In this document: piece after piece, positions 34,440-43,540 of the stretch
Layout of the letters: every line of letters starts with the position of its first letter
Numbering within the stretch: position 1 is the stretch's first letter
Assembly: GCA_963676235.1 (NCBI GenBank)
Contig: OY781044.1
Location: 744,001 to 808,000, forward strand
DNA length: 64,000 bases
Origin: JALNYB01 sp963676235
GTDB lineage: Archaea > Thermoplasmatota > Thermoplasmata > Methanomassiliicoccales > Methanomethylophilaceae
Reading direction: 5' to 3'
Program-made: the position numbers and the translations under genes
Notes under the pieces: model-generated
The model's input: only the letters and a program-made list of their open reading frames with translations
Told to the model about the DNA's origin: nothing
Databases searched by the model: none

Positions 34440-36185
34440 ATGGCAATAAGGCAACCGGTTGTTAGTGTACTAGGCCATGTGGATCATGGAAAGACGAAAC
34501 TTCTCGATAGAATTAGAGGAACGTCTGTTCAAGCCAGAGAGGCTGGGGCGATCACTCAGCATATCGGAGCTACAGAGGTTCCAATAGAACATATTTACAA
34601 AATGTGTTCAGCCCTCATCGGAAAAAAGAAATTCGATGTACCTGGATTGCTTTTTATTGACACCCCCGGACATCACTCTTTCGTAACGCTTCGTGCAAGG
34701 GGTGGCTCTTTGGCAGACCTCGCTGTTCTTGTTATTGACATAAGAGAAGGTATAATGCCTCAAACGATAGAGTCAATTCACATATTGAGGCAATATAAGA
34801 CTCCGTTCGTAATCGCACTCAATAAGATTGATACTATAGAGGGGTGGATCGGTGAAGACGGGCGTCCTTTCATTTTATCTGAGAAAGTTCAGCAGGAACA
34901 CACGCTTGAAGTTTTTAACGAGAAGTTGTACAACGTCATCTCACAATTAGCTGAGAACGGAGTATCTTCAGACAGATATGACAGAATAGATGATTTCAGG
35001 AAAGCTGTTGCATTGGTTCCCATAAGCGCAAAATCAGGAGAAGGAGTCCCCGATCTTTTGCTTATGCTTGTAGGTTTGGCACAGCGGTTTTTAGAAACAC
35101 AATTAACCAAAGCGGAAGGACCCGGAAAAGGAACGATCTTGGAGATCAAAGAGGAAAAAGGTCTCGGAAAGACCATGGATATGATCCTTTATTCAGGAAC
35201 CATAAAAAAGGGAGATACTGTCGCACTCGGAACAAGAGGGGCACCAGTGATCACCAAGATCAAAGCGATCCTTAAGCCGAAACCTTTGGACGAGATATGT
35301 GATCCTAGGGATCGGTTTGATTCTGTCAAAGAGCTCCACGCAGCCGCAGGAGTGAAGATATCATGTCAGAATATGGAAGGAGTCATTGCCGGAGCACCCA
35401 TCAGAGTTGTCAAAGGACCGAATGATCCTGCAGTTTTTGAATTGTCCGAAGAGACAAGTATCAAAATAGAGACTCAGGAACACGGCATCACAATCAAAGC
35501 AGATGCCATCGGTTCTTTGGAAGCCTTGGCGTTCGAGGCCAAAGCAGCAAAGATCCCGATAAGGAAATACGGTGTCGGAGAGATAACCAGAAGAGATGTG
35601 GTTGAAGCTGCTTATGGTGATAAGACCAATAATGTAATTTTAGGATTCAATGTAGAGATGTCCAAGGATGCTGAGACAGAATTGGTTAATCATGATCTCA
35701 AGGTACTCACCAGTCAGATAGTTTACAGGCTCGTCGAGGATTATCAGGATTGGGTAGAGGAGTCAAAGAAGAAGACCGATACCGATAAAAGAACAGAATT
35801 TTCTTTTCCGGCAAAGCTTCTTATTTTACCAAACTGTATTTTCCGTGTCAGTAAACCGGCTATCGTAGGTGTGCGGGTACTTGCAGGAAGGATAAAGATC
35901 GGACAGACCCTTATCGGAGCAGATGGAAGGGATGCTGGAAGAATCAAAAGCATTCATACAGGTGAAGATACTCTCAAGGATGCCAAACAGGGCGATGAGG
36001 TCGCTGTAGGAATAGACGGAGTTACTGCTGGTAGACAGATAAATGAAGAGGACATTCTTTATGTGAATCTTATAGGATCAGCCATCAAGGAATTGTCTCA
36101 TCTAGATCTCAACGCAGATGAGAAATTAGCAATGGAAGAAACCGTAGCCATTAAGAGAAAGGAAGATGCATTCTGGGGAATGTGA
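34440..36185 (+). CDS. infB: translation initiation factor aIF5B (IF-2-like)
   Basis: A 581-residue GTPase that promotes subunit joining. G1 is GHVDHGKTKLLDRIRG, switch 1 AITQHIGATEV, G3 DTPGHHSF, G4 NKID and a G5 SAKSG-like site, followed by domains II-IV; the end is the short helical domain IV (EETVAIKRKEDAFWG). No intein is present, in contrast to some archaeal infB genes. It is preceded by a T8 run and a small hairpin (TCAGAA with TTCTGA) in the ndk-infB gap. Confidence 0.95.
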   Translation: MAIRQPVVSVLGHVDHGKTKLLDRIRGTSVQAREAGAITQHIGATEVPIEHIYKMCSALIGKKKFDVPGLLFIDTPGHHSFVTLRARGGSLADLAVLVIDIREGIMPQTIESIHILRQYKTPFVIALNKIDTIEGWIGEDGRPFILSEKVQQEHTLEVFNEKLYNVISQLAENGVSSDRYDRIDDFRKAVALVPISAKSGEGVPDLLLMLVGLAQRFLETQLTKAEGPGKGTILEIKEEKGLGKTMDMILYSGTIKKGDTVALGTRGAPVITKIKAILKPKPLDEICDPRDRFDSVKELHAAAGVKISCQNMEGVIAGAPIRVVKGPNDPAVFELSEETSIKIETQEHGITIKADAIGSLEALAFEAKAAKIPIRKYGVGEITRRDVVEAAYGDKTNNVILGFNVEMSKDAETELVNHDLKVLTSQIVYRLVEDYQDWVEESKKKTDTDKRTEFSFPAKLLILPNCIFRVSKPAIVGVRVLAGRIKIGQTLIGADGRDAGRIKSIHTGEDTLKDAKQGDEVAVGIDGVTAGRQINEEDILYVNLIGSAIKELSHLDLNADEKLAMEETVAIKRKEDAFWGM

Positions 36186-36233
36186 ATACGGCCGGGCGCA
36201 TCGATTGCTTCGCTCAGTGAATATGGTCAAGAA

Positions 36234-36437
36234 GTGAAAGTCGTCCATATCAAAACAAAGGCTCTGTTGGAGAGAACGATCTTTGATGTTATCATGACAG
36301 GGAGCTATGTTTCATTTTATTTGGCTCAGATGCTTCGTGTAGATTTGCTTCACAAAGAATATATCAATCAATTCAAATGTCGTTTTAATACGGATTTTGT
36401 TGTGATAAAGTCGAAGAAACCCAGAAAGGTCAATTGA
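36234..36437 (+). CDS. small hypothetical protein
   Basis: A 67-residue open frame from a GTG at 36234 between infB and the S6e promoter. It is basic at the C-terminus (KSKKPRKVN) and otherwise unremarkable; no family is recognised and the ribosome-binding site is weak. It could be a real lineage-specific protein or chance; reading in the same direction as all neighbours and ending cleanly before the S6e TATA box gives it modest support. Confidence 0.4.
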   Translation: MKVVHIKTKALLERTIFDVIMTGSYVSFYLAQMLRVDLLHKEYINQFKCRFNTDFVVIKSKKPRKVN

Positions 36438-36497
36438 AATTTATTTTTGCAAAGCTTTATAAATAGCCTGCTAATAACACGACCTACAGGCGTTCAA

Positions 36498-36905
36498 ATG
36501 GCAGAATTCAAAGCTATCGTAAACGATGTGAAGACCGGCAAATCATATAATGTTGCCGTGTCTGGTCACCACGCGAACTCTCTGGATGGTAAAAACATCG
36601 GAGAGATTGTAGACGGAATATTTGTCGGTCTCCCCGGCTATAAACTTAAGATCACCGGCGGAAGCGACGGAAACGGCACCCCTATGAGAGGGGACCTTCC
36701 CGGAAAGAAGAGGAAGAAACTTCTGCTCTCTGACGGACTCGGATTCCACGAGATCTATCACGGAGAGAGAAAAAGAACCGCAGTCCGCGGATCCGCAATA
36801 TCTTCTGAGATCGTCCAAGTAAACATGGCGGTCGTAGAGTATGGTTCCAAATCCATTGAAGAGTCCTTTGCTCCAGCAGCTGAAGGGACCAAAGCGGAGA
36901 ACTGA
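36498..36905 (+). CDS. rps6e: 30S ribosomal protein S6e
   Basis: A 135-residue S6e with the core LPGYKLKITGGSDGNGTPMRG then KKRKKLLLSDG. The TATA box CTTTATAAAT at 36455-36464 predicts a transcript starting about 10 nt before the ATG at 36498, so translation is nearly leaderless; the longer open frame from 36447 would lie inside the promoter. Its TGA overlaps the aIF2-gamma ATG. Confidence 0.95.
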   Translation: MAEFKAIVNDVKTGKSYNVAVSGHHANSLDGKNIGEIVDGIFVGLPGYKLKITGGSDGNGTPMRGDLPGKKRKKLLLSDGLGFHEIYHGERKRTAVRGSAISSEIVQVNMAVVEYGSKSIEESFAPAAEGTKAEN

Positions 36906-38143
36906 TGAAGGTTCCAAAGCAGCCCGAGATCAATATCGGTATGATCGGTCACGTCGATCACGGTAAGACAACTCTTACCAAAGCTCTCTCTGGAGAGTGG
37001 ACGGACCGTCATTCTGAAGAGGTTAAGAGAGGAATCTCTATTCGTCTCGGGTATGCAGATGTTGCATTCTACAAGTGTCCAAATTGTGAAGGTGCTGCAG
37101 CATTCGGTACTGTAAAGAAATGTAAGAATTGCGGTAGCGAAGCGGTGTTTCACAGGGCCGTCTCTTTTGTAGACGCACCCGGTCATGAGACCTTGATGGC
37201 AACCATGCTGTCAGGTGCAGCACTTATGGATGGAGCATTATTGTTGGTAGCTGCCAACGAGAAATGCCCCCAGCCACAGACAAAAGAACATCTGATGGCG
37301 TTGTCTATAATCGGAATCGATAAGATCATCATCGTTCAGAACAAGATAGATATTGTCACCCGCGAACAGGCTATCGAAAATTACAAACAGATCAAAGAGT
37401 TTGTAAAAGGTACGATTGCGGAAAATGCACCTATCATACCTGTATCGGCAAATCGTGGCGTGAATATCGATATGTTGATCGAGACAATCGAAGAGCACAT
37501 AATATCAAAGGTCAAGAGGGACACCGATTCTTCTCCGATCATGCATGTTGCTCGTTCTTTCGATATCAACTCTCCCGGAACAGTTCCTATGGAATTGAAA
37601 GGCGGAGTAATCGGCGGAAGTCTCATCCAAGGAAAACTGAAATTAGGAGATGAGATCGAGATCGCTCCCGGAAGAAAGGTCGATGTCGCAGGAAAGACCA
37701 CTTATGAGACGATATCCGCAAAGGTAACATCTCTTGAGGCAGGCGGAAAGAGTGTGAAAGAGGTCCTCCCCGGAGGCCTCATTGCAATCGGAACCGCTTT
37801 AGATCCTTCGATAACAAAATCAGATGGACTCACAGGAAGGGTTGTCGGAAAACCTGGAAATCTTCCAACAGTCTCACATGATTTCGTAATGAAGACCACA
37901 CTTTTGGATCGCGTCGTAGGTTCATCTGCAGATCTCATTGTTGATGATATAAAGAGCAATGAACCTCTGATGTTAAGCGTCGGCACTGCTACAACCGTAG
38001 GAGTTGTGAAGAGTGCTAGAGGCGGAAATGCAGAGGTCGCCCTGAAGATACCGGTATGTATTTTGCCGGGTCAGAGGGTCGCCATATCAAGAAGGATATC
38101 CAACAAGTGGAGACTCATCGGATATGGTATCATAGAACAGTGA
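36905..38143 (+). CDS. eif2g: translation initiation factor aIF2 gamma subunit
   Basis: A 412-residue GTPase, core of the heterotrimer that delivers initiator tRNA. G1 is GHVDHGKTTLTKAL, the zinc knuckle is CPNCEG plus CKNCG, G3 DAPGHE and G4 QNKID, then two beta-barrel domains ending RRISNKWRLIGYG. Overlaps S6e (ATGA) and is followed 4 bp later by the PIN-domain gene, a common archaeal set. Confidence 0.96.
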   Translation: MKVPKQPEINIGMIGHVDHGKTTLTKALSGEWTDRHSEEVKRGISIRLGYADVAFYKCPNCEGAAAFGTVKKCKNCGSEAVFHRAVSFVDAPGHETLMATMLSGAALMDGALLLVAANEKCPQPQTKEHLMALSIIGIDKIIIVQNKIDIVTREQAIENYKQIKEFVKGTIAENAPIIPVSANRGVNIDMLIETIEEHIISKVKRDTDSSPIMHVARSFDINSPGTVPMELKGGVIGGSLIQGKLKLGDEIEIAPGRKVDVAGKTTYETISAKVTSLEAGGKSVKEVLPGGLIAIGTALDPSITKSDGLTGRVVGKPGNLPTVSHDFVMKTTLLDRVVGSSADLIVDDIKSNEPLMLSVGTATTVGVVKSARGGNAEVALKIPVCILPGQRVAISRRISNKWRLIGYGIIEQ

Positions 38144-38147
38144 GTCT

Positions 38148-38504
38148 ATGCAGACCGTCGTCTTGGACACAAACGCTTTACTAATGCCTTTTGAGTTGAA
38201 ATTGAATCTTGACATAATGGTCAATAATGTTCTGGGCGATGCCCACATGGTCGTCCCTGAGCCGTTGCTCGGTGAACTCAAACGCTCTAAGAACAAGTAT
38301 GCAAAGGTCGCTCTGGCCCTAGCAAACAAATATGAGGCGATCCCCACAAAACAGTATGGGGACAACGCGGTCATAGAGGTTGCTTTGAAAACAGGTGGAA
38401 TCGTTCTTACGAATGATAGGGAGTTAAGAAGCAGATTGAGAATATTGGGCGTATCGTTGTTATATCTGCGTTCCGGCACACATCTTATGCTAGAAGAACT
38501 TTAA
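38148..38504 (+). CDS. PIN-domain ribonuclease, Fcf1/Utp24-like (COG1412)
   Basis: A 118-residue PIN domain. The four acidic positions expected for a metal-dependent nuclease are visible: D in LDTNALLMPF, E in VPEPLLGELKR, D in YGDNAVIEVA, and D in LTNDRELRSRL. Archaeal members encoded after aIF2-gamma are related to the eukaryotic rRNA-processing nuclease Fcf1/Utp24. No antitoxin gene is next to it, which favours a processing role over a toxin. Confidence 0.85.
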   Translation: MQTVVLDTNALLMPFELKLNLDIMVNNVLGDAHMVVPEPLLGELKRSKNKYAKVALALANKYEAIPTKQYGDNAVIEVALKTGGIVLTNDRELRSRLRILGVSLLYLRSGTHLMLEEL

Positions 38505-39325
38505 ATGAGTGGATAGGGAGGCTCTTCAGGAGGATTCCCGTTCCAAGCTTCTTTGCCGACTTCTTTGAGTCTCATATTCACAAGTTCTTTTCCTTTTTCT
38601 GTTACACCATAGACGGGTACTTTGTTGCCTGCGATGATGACATCTCTTTTCTTGGATTCCATTCTGCACGTGCATGATGCGCATGCAGTGATAATGTCAC
38701 AATTGTCAAAGAGTATCTTCGTTTCTTCTTCAGTTTTCTTGGAAGTATGCACGGCGATGAGGATGAGGTCATTTCCGTAGGTCTTCCTTAGTTCCTGAGC
38801 GTCTTTAGCGGATGCAACGGTCACTCCTATCCTCTTGTGCCCTTTAGCCTTTGCTTTTCTCACACCGGCAATGGAATCAAGAGGTGTGTTGATTGGGTCA
38901 AGGACATTCTCTGCTCCAACATCATCAATGACTTTTTTGATAGGTGATGTTTCACAGAGCCCAGAGATTCTTCCTCCAAGACCTTGAATTAGTTCAGGAT
39001 CAGCGAGTATGACAGTACCGCATCCATCGGCCGCGATGACCGCGGCGTCAAGATATTTGTTACGGACGGCAGAACTGAGGATCTCAGAGATTCCGAATGA
39101 AAGAAAATCTTTCATCCTGGTTTCTCTGTTCTCGCAGCACATACCGAATGTCTTCATACGGTACTCGATGTTCTCCCTTATTGATTCTACAGTAAGTTCA
39201 TCGATGTTACGGTATTTTTTGAATAGAGGGCAATATTTGATCTCAGGTTCACTGATATCTATTATCTTTTCGTCTTCTATTACAACCCTGGACATACCAA
39301 GGCATTCCATAACATGTTTTCCCAT
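38501..39325 (-). CDS. methanogenesis marker protein 8 (DUF2099)
   Basis: A 274-residue protein matching the methanogenesis marker 8 family, which occurs almost only in methanogens and whose role is unknown. The N-terminus is HVMECLGMSRVVIED followed by IKYCPLFKKYR. Conserved cysteines are in FGMCCENRE, GGRISGLCETSP and the cluster TACASCTCRM, suggesting metal or cluster binding. It supports identification of the organism as a methanogen. The 3' end overlaps the PIN gene by 4 bp. Confidence 0.88.
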   Translation of the reverse strand: MGKHVMECLGMSRVVIEDEKIIDISEPEIKYCPLFKKYRNIDELTVESIRENIEYRMKTFGMCCENRETRMKDFLSFGISEILSSAVRNKYLDAAVIAADGCGTVILADPELIQGLGGRISGLCETSPIKKVIDDVGAENVLDPINTPLDSIAGVRKAKAKGHKRIGVTVASAKDAQELRKTYGNDLILIAVHTSKKTEEETKILFDNCDIITACASCTCRMESKKRDVIIAGNKVPVYGVTEKGKELVNMRLKEVGKEAWNGNPPEEPPYPLI

Positions 39326-39331
39326 ACAGGA

Positions 39332-39811
39332 TCACTCTATGACTTCAACAGTCTTTATGAAAGCTGGTTTTGTTGGTTTGTCGTTCATATCCACTGGAAG
39401 GTTTCCGATAATATCGACAACATCCATTCCACTTACGACCTGACCGAAGACAGGATGTGCATATGGTGTGGTCGGGTTCTCTTTGTCGAGATATTTGTTG
39501 TCGATGGTGTTGATGAAGAATTGGCTTCCGCCTGTGTGTGGACGTCCTGTGTTCGCCATAGAAATCGTTCCTCTGACGTTCGAGTGCCCTTTTCCGAATT
39601 CATCCTCAATGGTGTATCCGGGTCCGCCCATTCCTGTTCCGTCGGGGTCTCCGCCCTGGATCATGAAGTCTTTGATGACGCGGTGGAATATGACATCGTC
39701 ATAGAATCCTTCTTTCGCGAGTTTCATGAAGTTGCCTGTTGTGATGGGCATATCATCGTGCATTCTGATTGTGATGTCGCCTAAGTTAGTATGAATAATT
39801 ACCTTAGCCAT
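39332..39811 (-). CDS. cyclophilin-type peptidyl-prolyl isomerase
   Basis: A 159-residue single-domain cyclophilin. Active-site residues are in FHRVIKDFMIQGGDPDGTG and SMANTGRPHTGGSQFFI (catalytic R and F/Q residues). No signal peptide, so it should act in the cytoplasm on proline bonds of folding proteins. It precedes the methanogenesis marker 8 gene by 6 bp on the same strand. Confidence 0.95.
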   Translation of the reverse strand: MAKVIIHTNLGDITIRMHDDMPITTGNFMKLAKEGFYDDVIFHRVIKDFMIQGGDPDGTGMGGPGYTIEDEFGKGHSNVRGTISMANTGRPHTGGSQFFINTIDNKYLDKENPTTPYAHPVFGQVVSGMDVVDIIGNLPVDMNDKPTKPAFIKTVEVIE

Positions 39812-39992
39812 ATTTCTGCATTAAGTCCAACACATAAAAAACATTCTCGGTCTTATGCCATTCTGTGAGGATATTCGGGTAGATGTCCTTAGCAATTAAC
39901 TAAACGAAATGATTATTATACGCCATCTATGTTATGTGGTATTCATATGAGAGAACATATTTCAGTAAGTCATAAGGGATTATCTCGAGGAA

Positions 39993-40670
39993 ATGATGAG
40001 TATGGCTGCTGAATTTCCTTCCCCGGAAAAATACGATAAGAATGCCATTGTCACAGTTCCCAGGTATTCTGAATTCCATAATGAAGCGGTTAACGTTGTA
40101 AAGAATTTTGGTATAAAGCCTAAGATATGGTTGGATACTGGATGTGGTACAGCTAAATTGGTCCATGATCATATCGATGAGTTTCCCGACACGGAGTTCG
40201 TACTTTCAGATCCTACACGGGGCATGATAGATATTGCTAAAGATAGGATGAGTGGCAATAAAAGATGTTCTTATGTTATCAAGGCGACAGATGAATTGAT
40301 GTTTGGAGGCGAATCTGTAGATGTAATAACGGCTATTCTTTGTCATCATTATTATCATGAGGAGGGTAGACGGAAGGCCGAGGAGAATTGTTTCAGGATG
40401 CTTAAGAAAGGCGGCATATATGTTACTGTTGAAAATACTGCTCCTGTCACAGAAGAGGGTTTTATGATAACAAGGGCACGTTGGAAGGAAATGCTTGTAA
40501 AAGCGGGCAGGACCGAAGAAGAGGCAGAGGACCACCTTGCAAGGTACAATGTTTCATTCTTCCCGATAACAATGGAAGCTCACATAAGGCAATTAAAGGA
40601 CTGCGGTTTCACCATCGTGGAGCCCTTCATAATGTCGTATTTCCAGGTAGGTTTCTACGCAATAAAGTAA
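39993..40670 (+). CDS. SAM-dependent methyltransferase
   Basis: A 225-residue class I methyltransferase with a shortened motif I (LDTGCGTAKLV), an acidic SDPTRGMID and the late KKGGIYVTVEN. The helix-rich part (HHYYHEEGRRKAEENC) is typical of UbiE-like/arsenite-type members of the superfamily. The substrate is unknown. Two start codons (39993 and 40002) are near a GAGG at 39988-39991. Convergent with msrAB, 3 bp apart. Confidence 0.82.
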   Translation: MMSMAAEFPSPEKYDKNAIVTVPRYSEFHNEAVNVVKNFGIKPKIWLDTGCGTAKLVHDHIDEFPDTEFVLSDPTRGMIDIAKDRMSGNKRCSYVIKATDELMFGGESVDVITAILCHHYYHEEGRRKAEENCFRMLKKGGIYVTVENTAPVTEEGFMITRARWKEMLVKAGRTEEEAEDHLARYNVSFFPITMEAHIRQLKDCGFTIVEPFIMSYFQVGFYAIK

Positions 40671-40673
40671 GCG

Positions 40674-41642
40674 TCAGTGTACGTATCTTTTTAGATATCC
40701 GTAGCCTTCTGATTCCATGGAATCAAAGGGAACAAAACGCAATGATGCGCTGTTTATGCAATATCTTGTTCCGTTGGGGGATTGTTCATCATTGTAGAAT
40801 ACATGACCCAAATGAGAATTTCCTGTACGGCTGCGAACTTCAGTACGTTTCATCCCATGGCTGTTATCGATCAGCGGAACGATCGTGTTGTCATCTATCG
40901 CGGTTGAGAATCCTGGCCATCCGCAAATAGTATCGAACTTATCGGAAGATGAGAACAGAGGTTCTCCTGTTACTATGTCGACATATATGCCACGTTCGTG
41001 ATGTTCGTTGAATTCATTTTGATATGGAAGTTCTGTACATCCCATCTGCGTAATCATGAATTGTTCGCGCGAGAGTTTTTTCTTGATATCCTCGTCGGAA
41101 GGGCGTGGATATTTTGCAGGGTCTATTGTCATGTCTATTGTTTCTTTTATTTTTTCAGGCGATATATGGCAGTATCCGTTGGGATTCTTATCAAGATATT
41201 TTTGATGGTATTCTTCTGCATCAAAGAATGATTCTAGAGGCTTGATCTCAACACTAAATGTCTTGTAGCGTTTCTTTTCGATATCTATGATATGTTCAAT
41301 GATTATTTTGGAATCCTCATCAACGTAATAGATGCCTGTTTGATACTGTGTTCCTTTATCGTTTCCCTGGGCGTTTTGACATGTCGGGTCTATTACACGG
41401 AAGAAAGCGAACACGATCTTTTCAAGACTGACAATTTCAATGTTGTAATCTACACGTACTGTTTCACGGAATCCTGTTTTTCCGGTGCAGACAGTTTTAT
41501 AATCTGCATCTTCTTTGGATGAACCGTTGGCATATCCACATACGGTGTTGGTTACACCCGGAATTGATTCTATCAATTTTTCCAGGCCCCAGAAACATCC
41601 GCCTGCAAGATAGATAGTTTTGATAGTGGTAATTTTTATCAC
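40674..41642 (-). CDS. msrAB: bifunctional methionine sulfoxide reductase MsrA-MsrB
   Basis: A 322-residue fusion that repairs both epimers of oxidised methionine. The MsrA domain (1-175) has the catalytic AGGCFWGLE and later EEYHQKYL. The MsrB domain (190-322) has CGWPGF, the SGN/HLGHVF region and the catalytic RYCINSASL. The paired CxxC zinc ligands of many MsrB proteins are absent, so it is the zinc-free type. Start is GTG at 41642. Such fusions are common in bacteria, so acquisition from gut bacteria is plausible. Confidence 0.93.
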   Translation of the reverse strand: MIKITTIKTIYLAGGCFWGLEKLIESIPGVTNTVCGYANGSSKEDADYKTVCTGKTGFRETVRVDYNIEIVSLEKIVFAFFRVIDPTCQNAQGNDKGTQYQTGIYYVDEDSKIIIEHIIDIEKKRYKTFSVEIKPLESFFDAEEYHQKYLDKNPNGYCHISPEKIKETIDMTIDPAKYPRPSDEDIKKKLSREQFMITQMGCTELPYQNEFNEHHERGIYVDIVTGEPLFSSSDKFDTICGWPGFSTAIDDNTIVPLIDNSHGMKRTEVRSRTGNSHLGHVFYNDEQSPNGTRYCINSASLRFVPFDSMESEGYGYLKRYVH

Positions 41643-41761
41643 TTCTTATTTTTATATATCGATGTAAAATATGACGTTTGAAGTATTTAAACAGAAAACT
41701 TATGCGAATTATATGCGAAAGATATATTGAAACAGATTGAAAATCAGGCAAATTAGAATGG

Positions 41762-41776
41762 TAATGATAATCATTA
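41762..41776. promoter_or_regulatory. perfect palindrome resembling a Fur/DtxR-type operator
   Basis: TAATGATAATCATTA is a perfect 15-bp palindrome with the same core as the bacterial Fur consensus (GATAATGATAATCATTATC). It lies between the end of the small lysine-rich protein gene and the msrAB start, 120 bp upstream of msrAB. Archaea carry DtxR/MDR1-type metal regulators with comparable sites. Function is inferred. Confidence 0.4.
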
Positions 41777-41857
41777 GAAAAAATCACGTAAAACGATTCA
41801 AAACAGAAAGTATTGATAAGATAAGAAAGGGTTTAATTTCCGGTAAGGGGAAGAATC

Positions 41858-41965
41858 TTACTTCTTTCCTTTCTTGTCAGCCTTTGCTGCGGGTGCGGGT
41901 GCGCCTGTTGATTTTTTTGCATCTGCGGGTGCGGCGGGTTTGGCTTTTTTATCTTGATTTGACAT
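41858..41965 (-). CDS. tiny Lys/Ala/Pro-rich basic protein
   Basis: A 35-residue open frame read on the minus strand. It starts MSNQDKKAKPAAPADAKKS and ends in ADKKGKK, so nearly all residues are Lys, Ala, Pro, Asp or Gly. A Shine-Dalgarno GAGGTGA precedes the ATG at 41965 at normal spacing. The composition resembles histone H1-like or AlgP-like DNA-binding tails. No family is recognised; nucleic-acid binding is a guess from composition only. Confidence 0.6.
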   Translation of the reverse strand: MSNQDKKAKPAAPADAKKSTGAPAPAAKADKKGKK

Positions 41966-42169
41966 TCGTTTCACCTCGGCGATTTGAATGTTTTATTATA
42001 TCGCGCACCATGGATATACGCGTAGTCTTTAAACTCAAAAAGTAGTTAGAACTTAAAAAGTTGGTTAGTTGAAATACACGTGTACTCAATTCATATCATT
42101 ATTGTTTTCGATTAGATATTTATTACCTTTCTTTATAAACTCGTACAACGATTCATATGAGGTTATATC

Positions 42170-42436
42170 ATGTCGAAATTAAAATTAAAGCTAACCGCAG
42201 GAGACTTTCAGATAGAGCTCAAAGGAAGCGAGGAGACTGTAAGAGCAGTCCTCGATGACATATGTTCGAAGAAATTGGAAGATATCTATGATGTTGTGGG
42301 ATTGGATTATACCAATTACTGCTATTGCGACGATGATGCTTTCGAAGATGTCATAGAAGTTCCAGCATCTAAAAAATCAGAAGCGAAACCCGAGGTTGAA
42401 AAGAAAGTCAAAACGCAGAAGAAATCCACTTCATAA
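42170..42436 (+). CDS. small protein with lysine-rich tail, function unknown
   Basis: An 88-residue protein with an ordered-looking N-terminal part (KLKLKLTAGDFQIELKGSEE, then VRAVLDDICSKKLEDIYDVV), an acidic Tyr/Asp/Cys middle (YCYCDDDAFED) and a Lys/Ser tail. A TATA box TTTATAAAC at 42130-42138 and AGGTTA before the ATG support expression. No family is recognised. It abuts the left repeat of the tRNA-bounded island by 11 bp and is probably the last chromosomal gene before it. Confidence 0.65.
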   Translation: MSKLKLKLTAGDFQIELKGSEETVRAVLDDICSKKLEDIYDVVGLDYTNYCYCDDDAFEDVIEVPASKKSEAKPEVEKKVKTQKKSTS

Positions 42437-42447
42437 GAAAACAGATG

Positions 42448-42467
42448 GCGGGCTTGAAGGGATTCGA
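42448..42467 (+). repeat. left attachment repeat (tRNA-Lys 3' fragment)
   Basis: Twenty bases, GCGGGCTTGAAGGGATTCGA, identical to 50519-50538. It contains the 3' acceptor strand and half of the T arm of tRNA-Lys without the rest of the gene. Flanking bases diverge on both sides. Confidence 0.85.
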
Positions 42468-42571
42468 TATTGTGCAAAACATAAGATTATGGCAGGATAA
42501 TCTTTAATTAACTATGTTCACACTATGTAAAATCAATTAAATCAATATGTTGTCAGTATTTGGTAGTGTCT

Positions 42572-43420
42572 TCATAACTGGTTTATATGATTTCTATAAG
42601 GAATTTCTATCAATATATGCAGTGTCCAGGTGTCATCGGCGATATCTGTTATCGTCGCTAGCGCGACAGTCTGTTTCACGCCATCCCTGATATTAACTAC
42701 TTGACCGCAGTTGAGACCTGCCGTCGGAACCATGTGTGCGACTGGGTTGCGCCCGATGTTCGAACGTTTGGGGTTAGTAAACCTGTATCCTATTTGTTCA
42801 GAAGCATCCCGTATAAGCAGGATATCTGCCGTCGGTGGACGTCGGAATAGGACCATTCTCGATCTTTTGGATTACGTTTCTTTCGAAATATTCGGCGGAT
42901 ATAATATTCCTCTCGTCGATGTACGAACTGAAAAAATACTTGGTGTCCGGGTCAACGGAAGTCCATACCTAGATGTCATCCCCTCTGAGCGTCTTATCGC
43001 TCAGTTTTGGTTTTTTAACGATGCTCTAGAGCTCGTTCATCTGTAGGGCGTTTGGTTAGGGCTTCTCTCGAAGACGGAAGCGGTTCTGCGTGCCTGCTTA
43101 TTCGCTGAGCGCGTCTACCTTCGGACGGTGTAGTGTTGCGTCCAACGGTTCTAGCTATTGCCATACACTCATATTTTCATTGTGCAGCTCCATGAACCCG
43201 TCGAATTTTTTTATGTGACTTCGGATCCCATCATATGCTGTGTCGGACGGATGTTGAAGACGTGTCCGCAATTCTTGCATATGAACTTGCGTATTTTTCC
43301 GCATCTAGCTTTGTGGGTGCCGTTGGATATTATATCTCCTTTGTCGGTCATTCCGGATCTCTTGCAGCTGCGATTTGGACATGATACTTCTATGAATGAT
43401 TGTTTCGTCCTCTTTTCTCA
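42572..43420 (-). pseudogene. decayed transposase (zinc ribbon, HTH, DDE fragments)
   Basis: The minus strand holds ordered pieces of a transposase separated by stops and frameshifts. First is a zinc ribbon (CPNRSCKRSGM, then FICKNCGHVFNIRPTQ, about 43200-43390). Next is a helix-turn-helix piece (MAIARTVGRNTT, about 43140-43175). Last is a catalytic-core piece (VWTSVDPDTKYFFSSYI, then GPIPTSTDGRYPAY, about 42810-42960). The order and motifs resemble IS1/IS6-like archaeal transposases with a zinc ribbon and HTH before the DDE domain. No intact reading frame remains and no terminal repeats were found. Short open frames on the plus strand here are chance. Confidence 0.65.
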
Positions 43421-43540
43421 TCTTGCTGATTTCAATGGAATCAAGGTCTTACGAATAAAATATAAACCAATTATGATGACACTATCAAAAAACAATTATG
43501 GACAAAGTCCGTATATCTTAAGAATCAAGAATGCGCGAGA

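Noticed and set aside
38148..38504. PIN-domain gene as a VapC toxin
   Set aside because: No antitoxin gene adjoins it, and its place after aIF2-gamma is that of the conserved archaeal Fcf1-like rRNA-processing group.
42711..43046. A 111-codon plus-strand frame at the left of the island
   Set aside because: The minus strand carries ordered transposase fragments across the same bases; the plus frame is chance.
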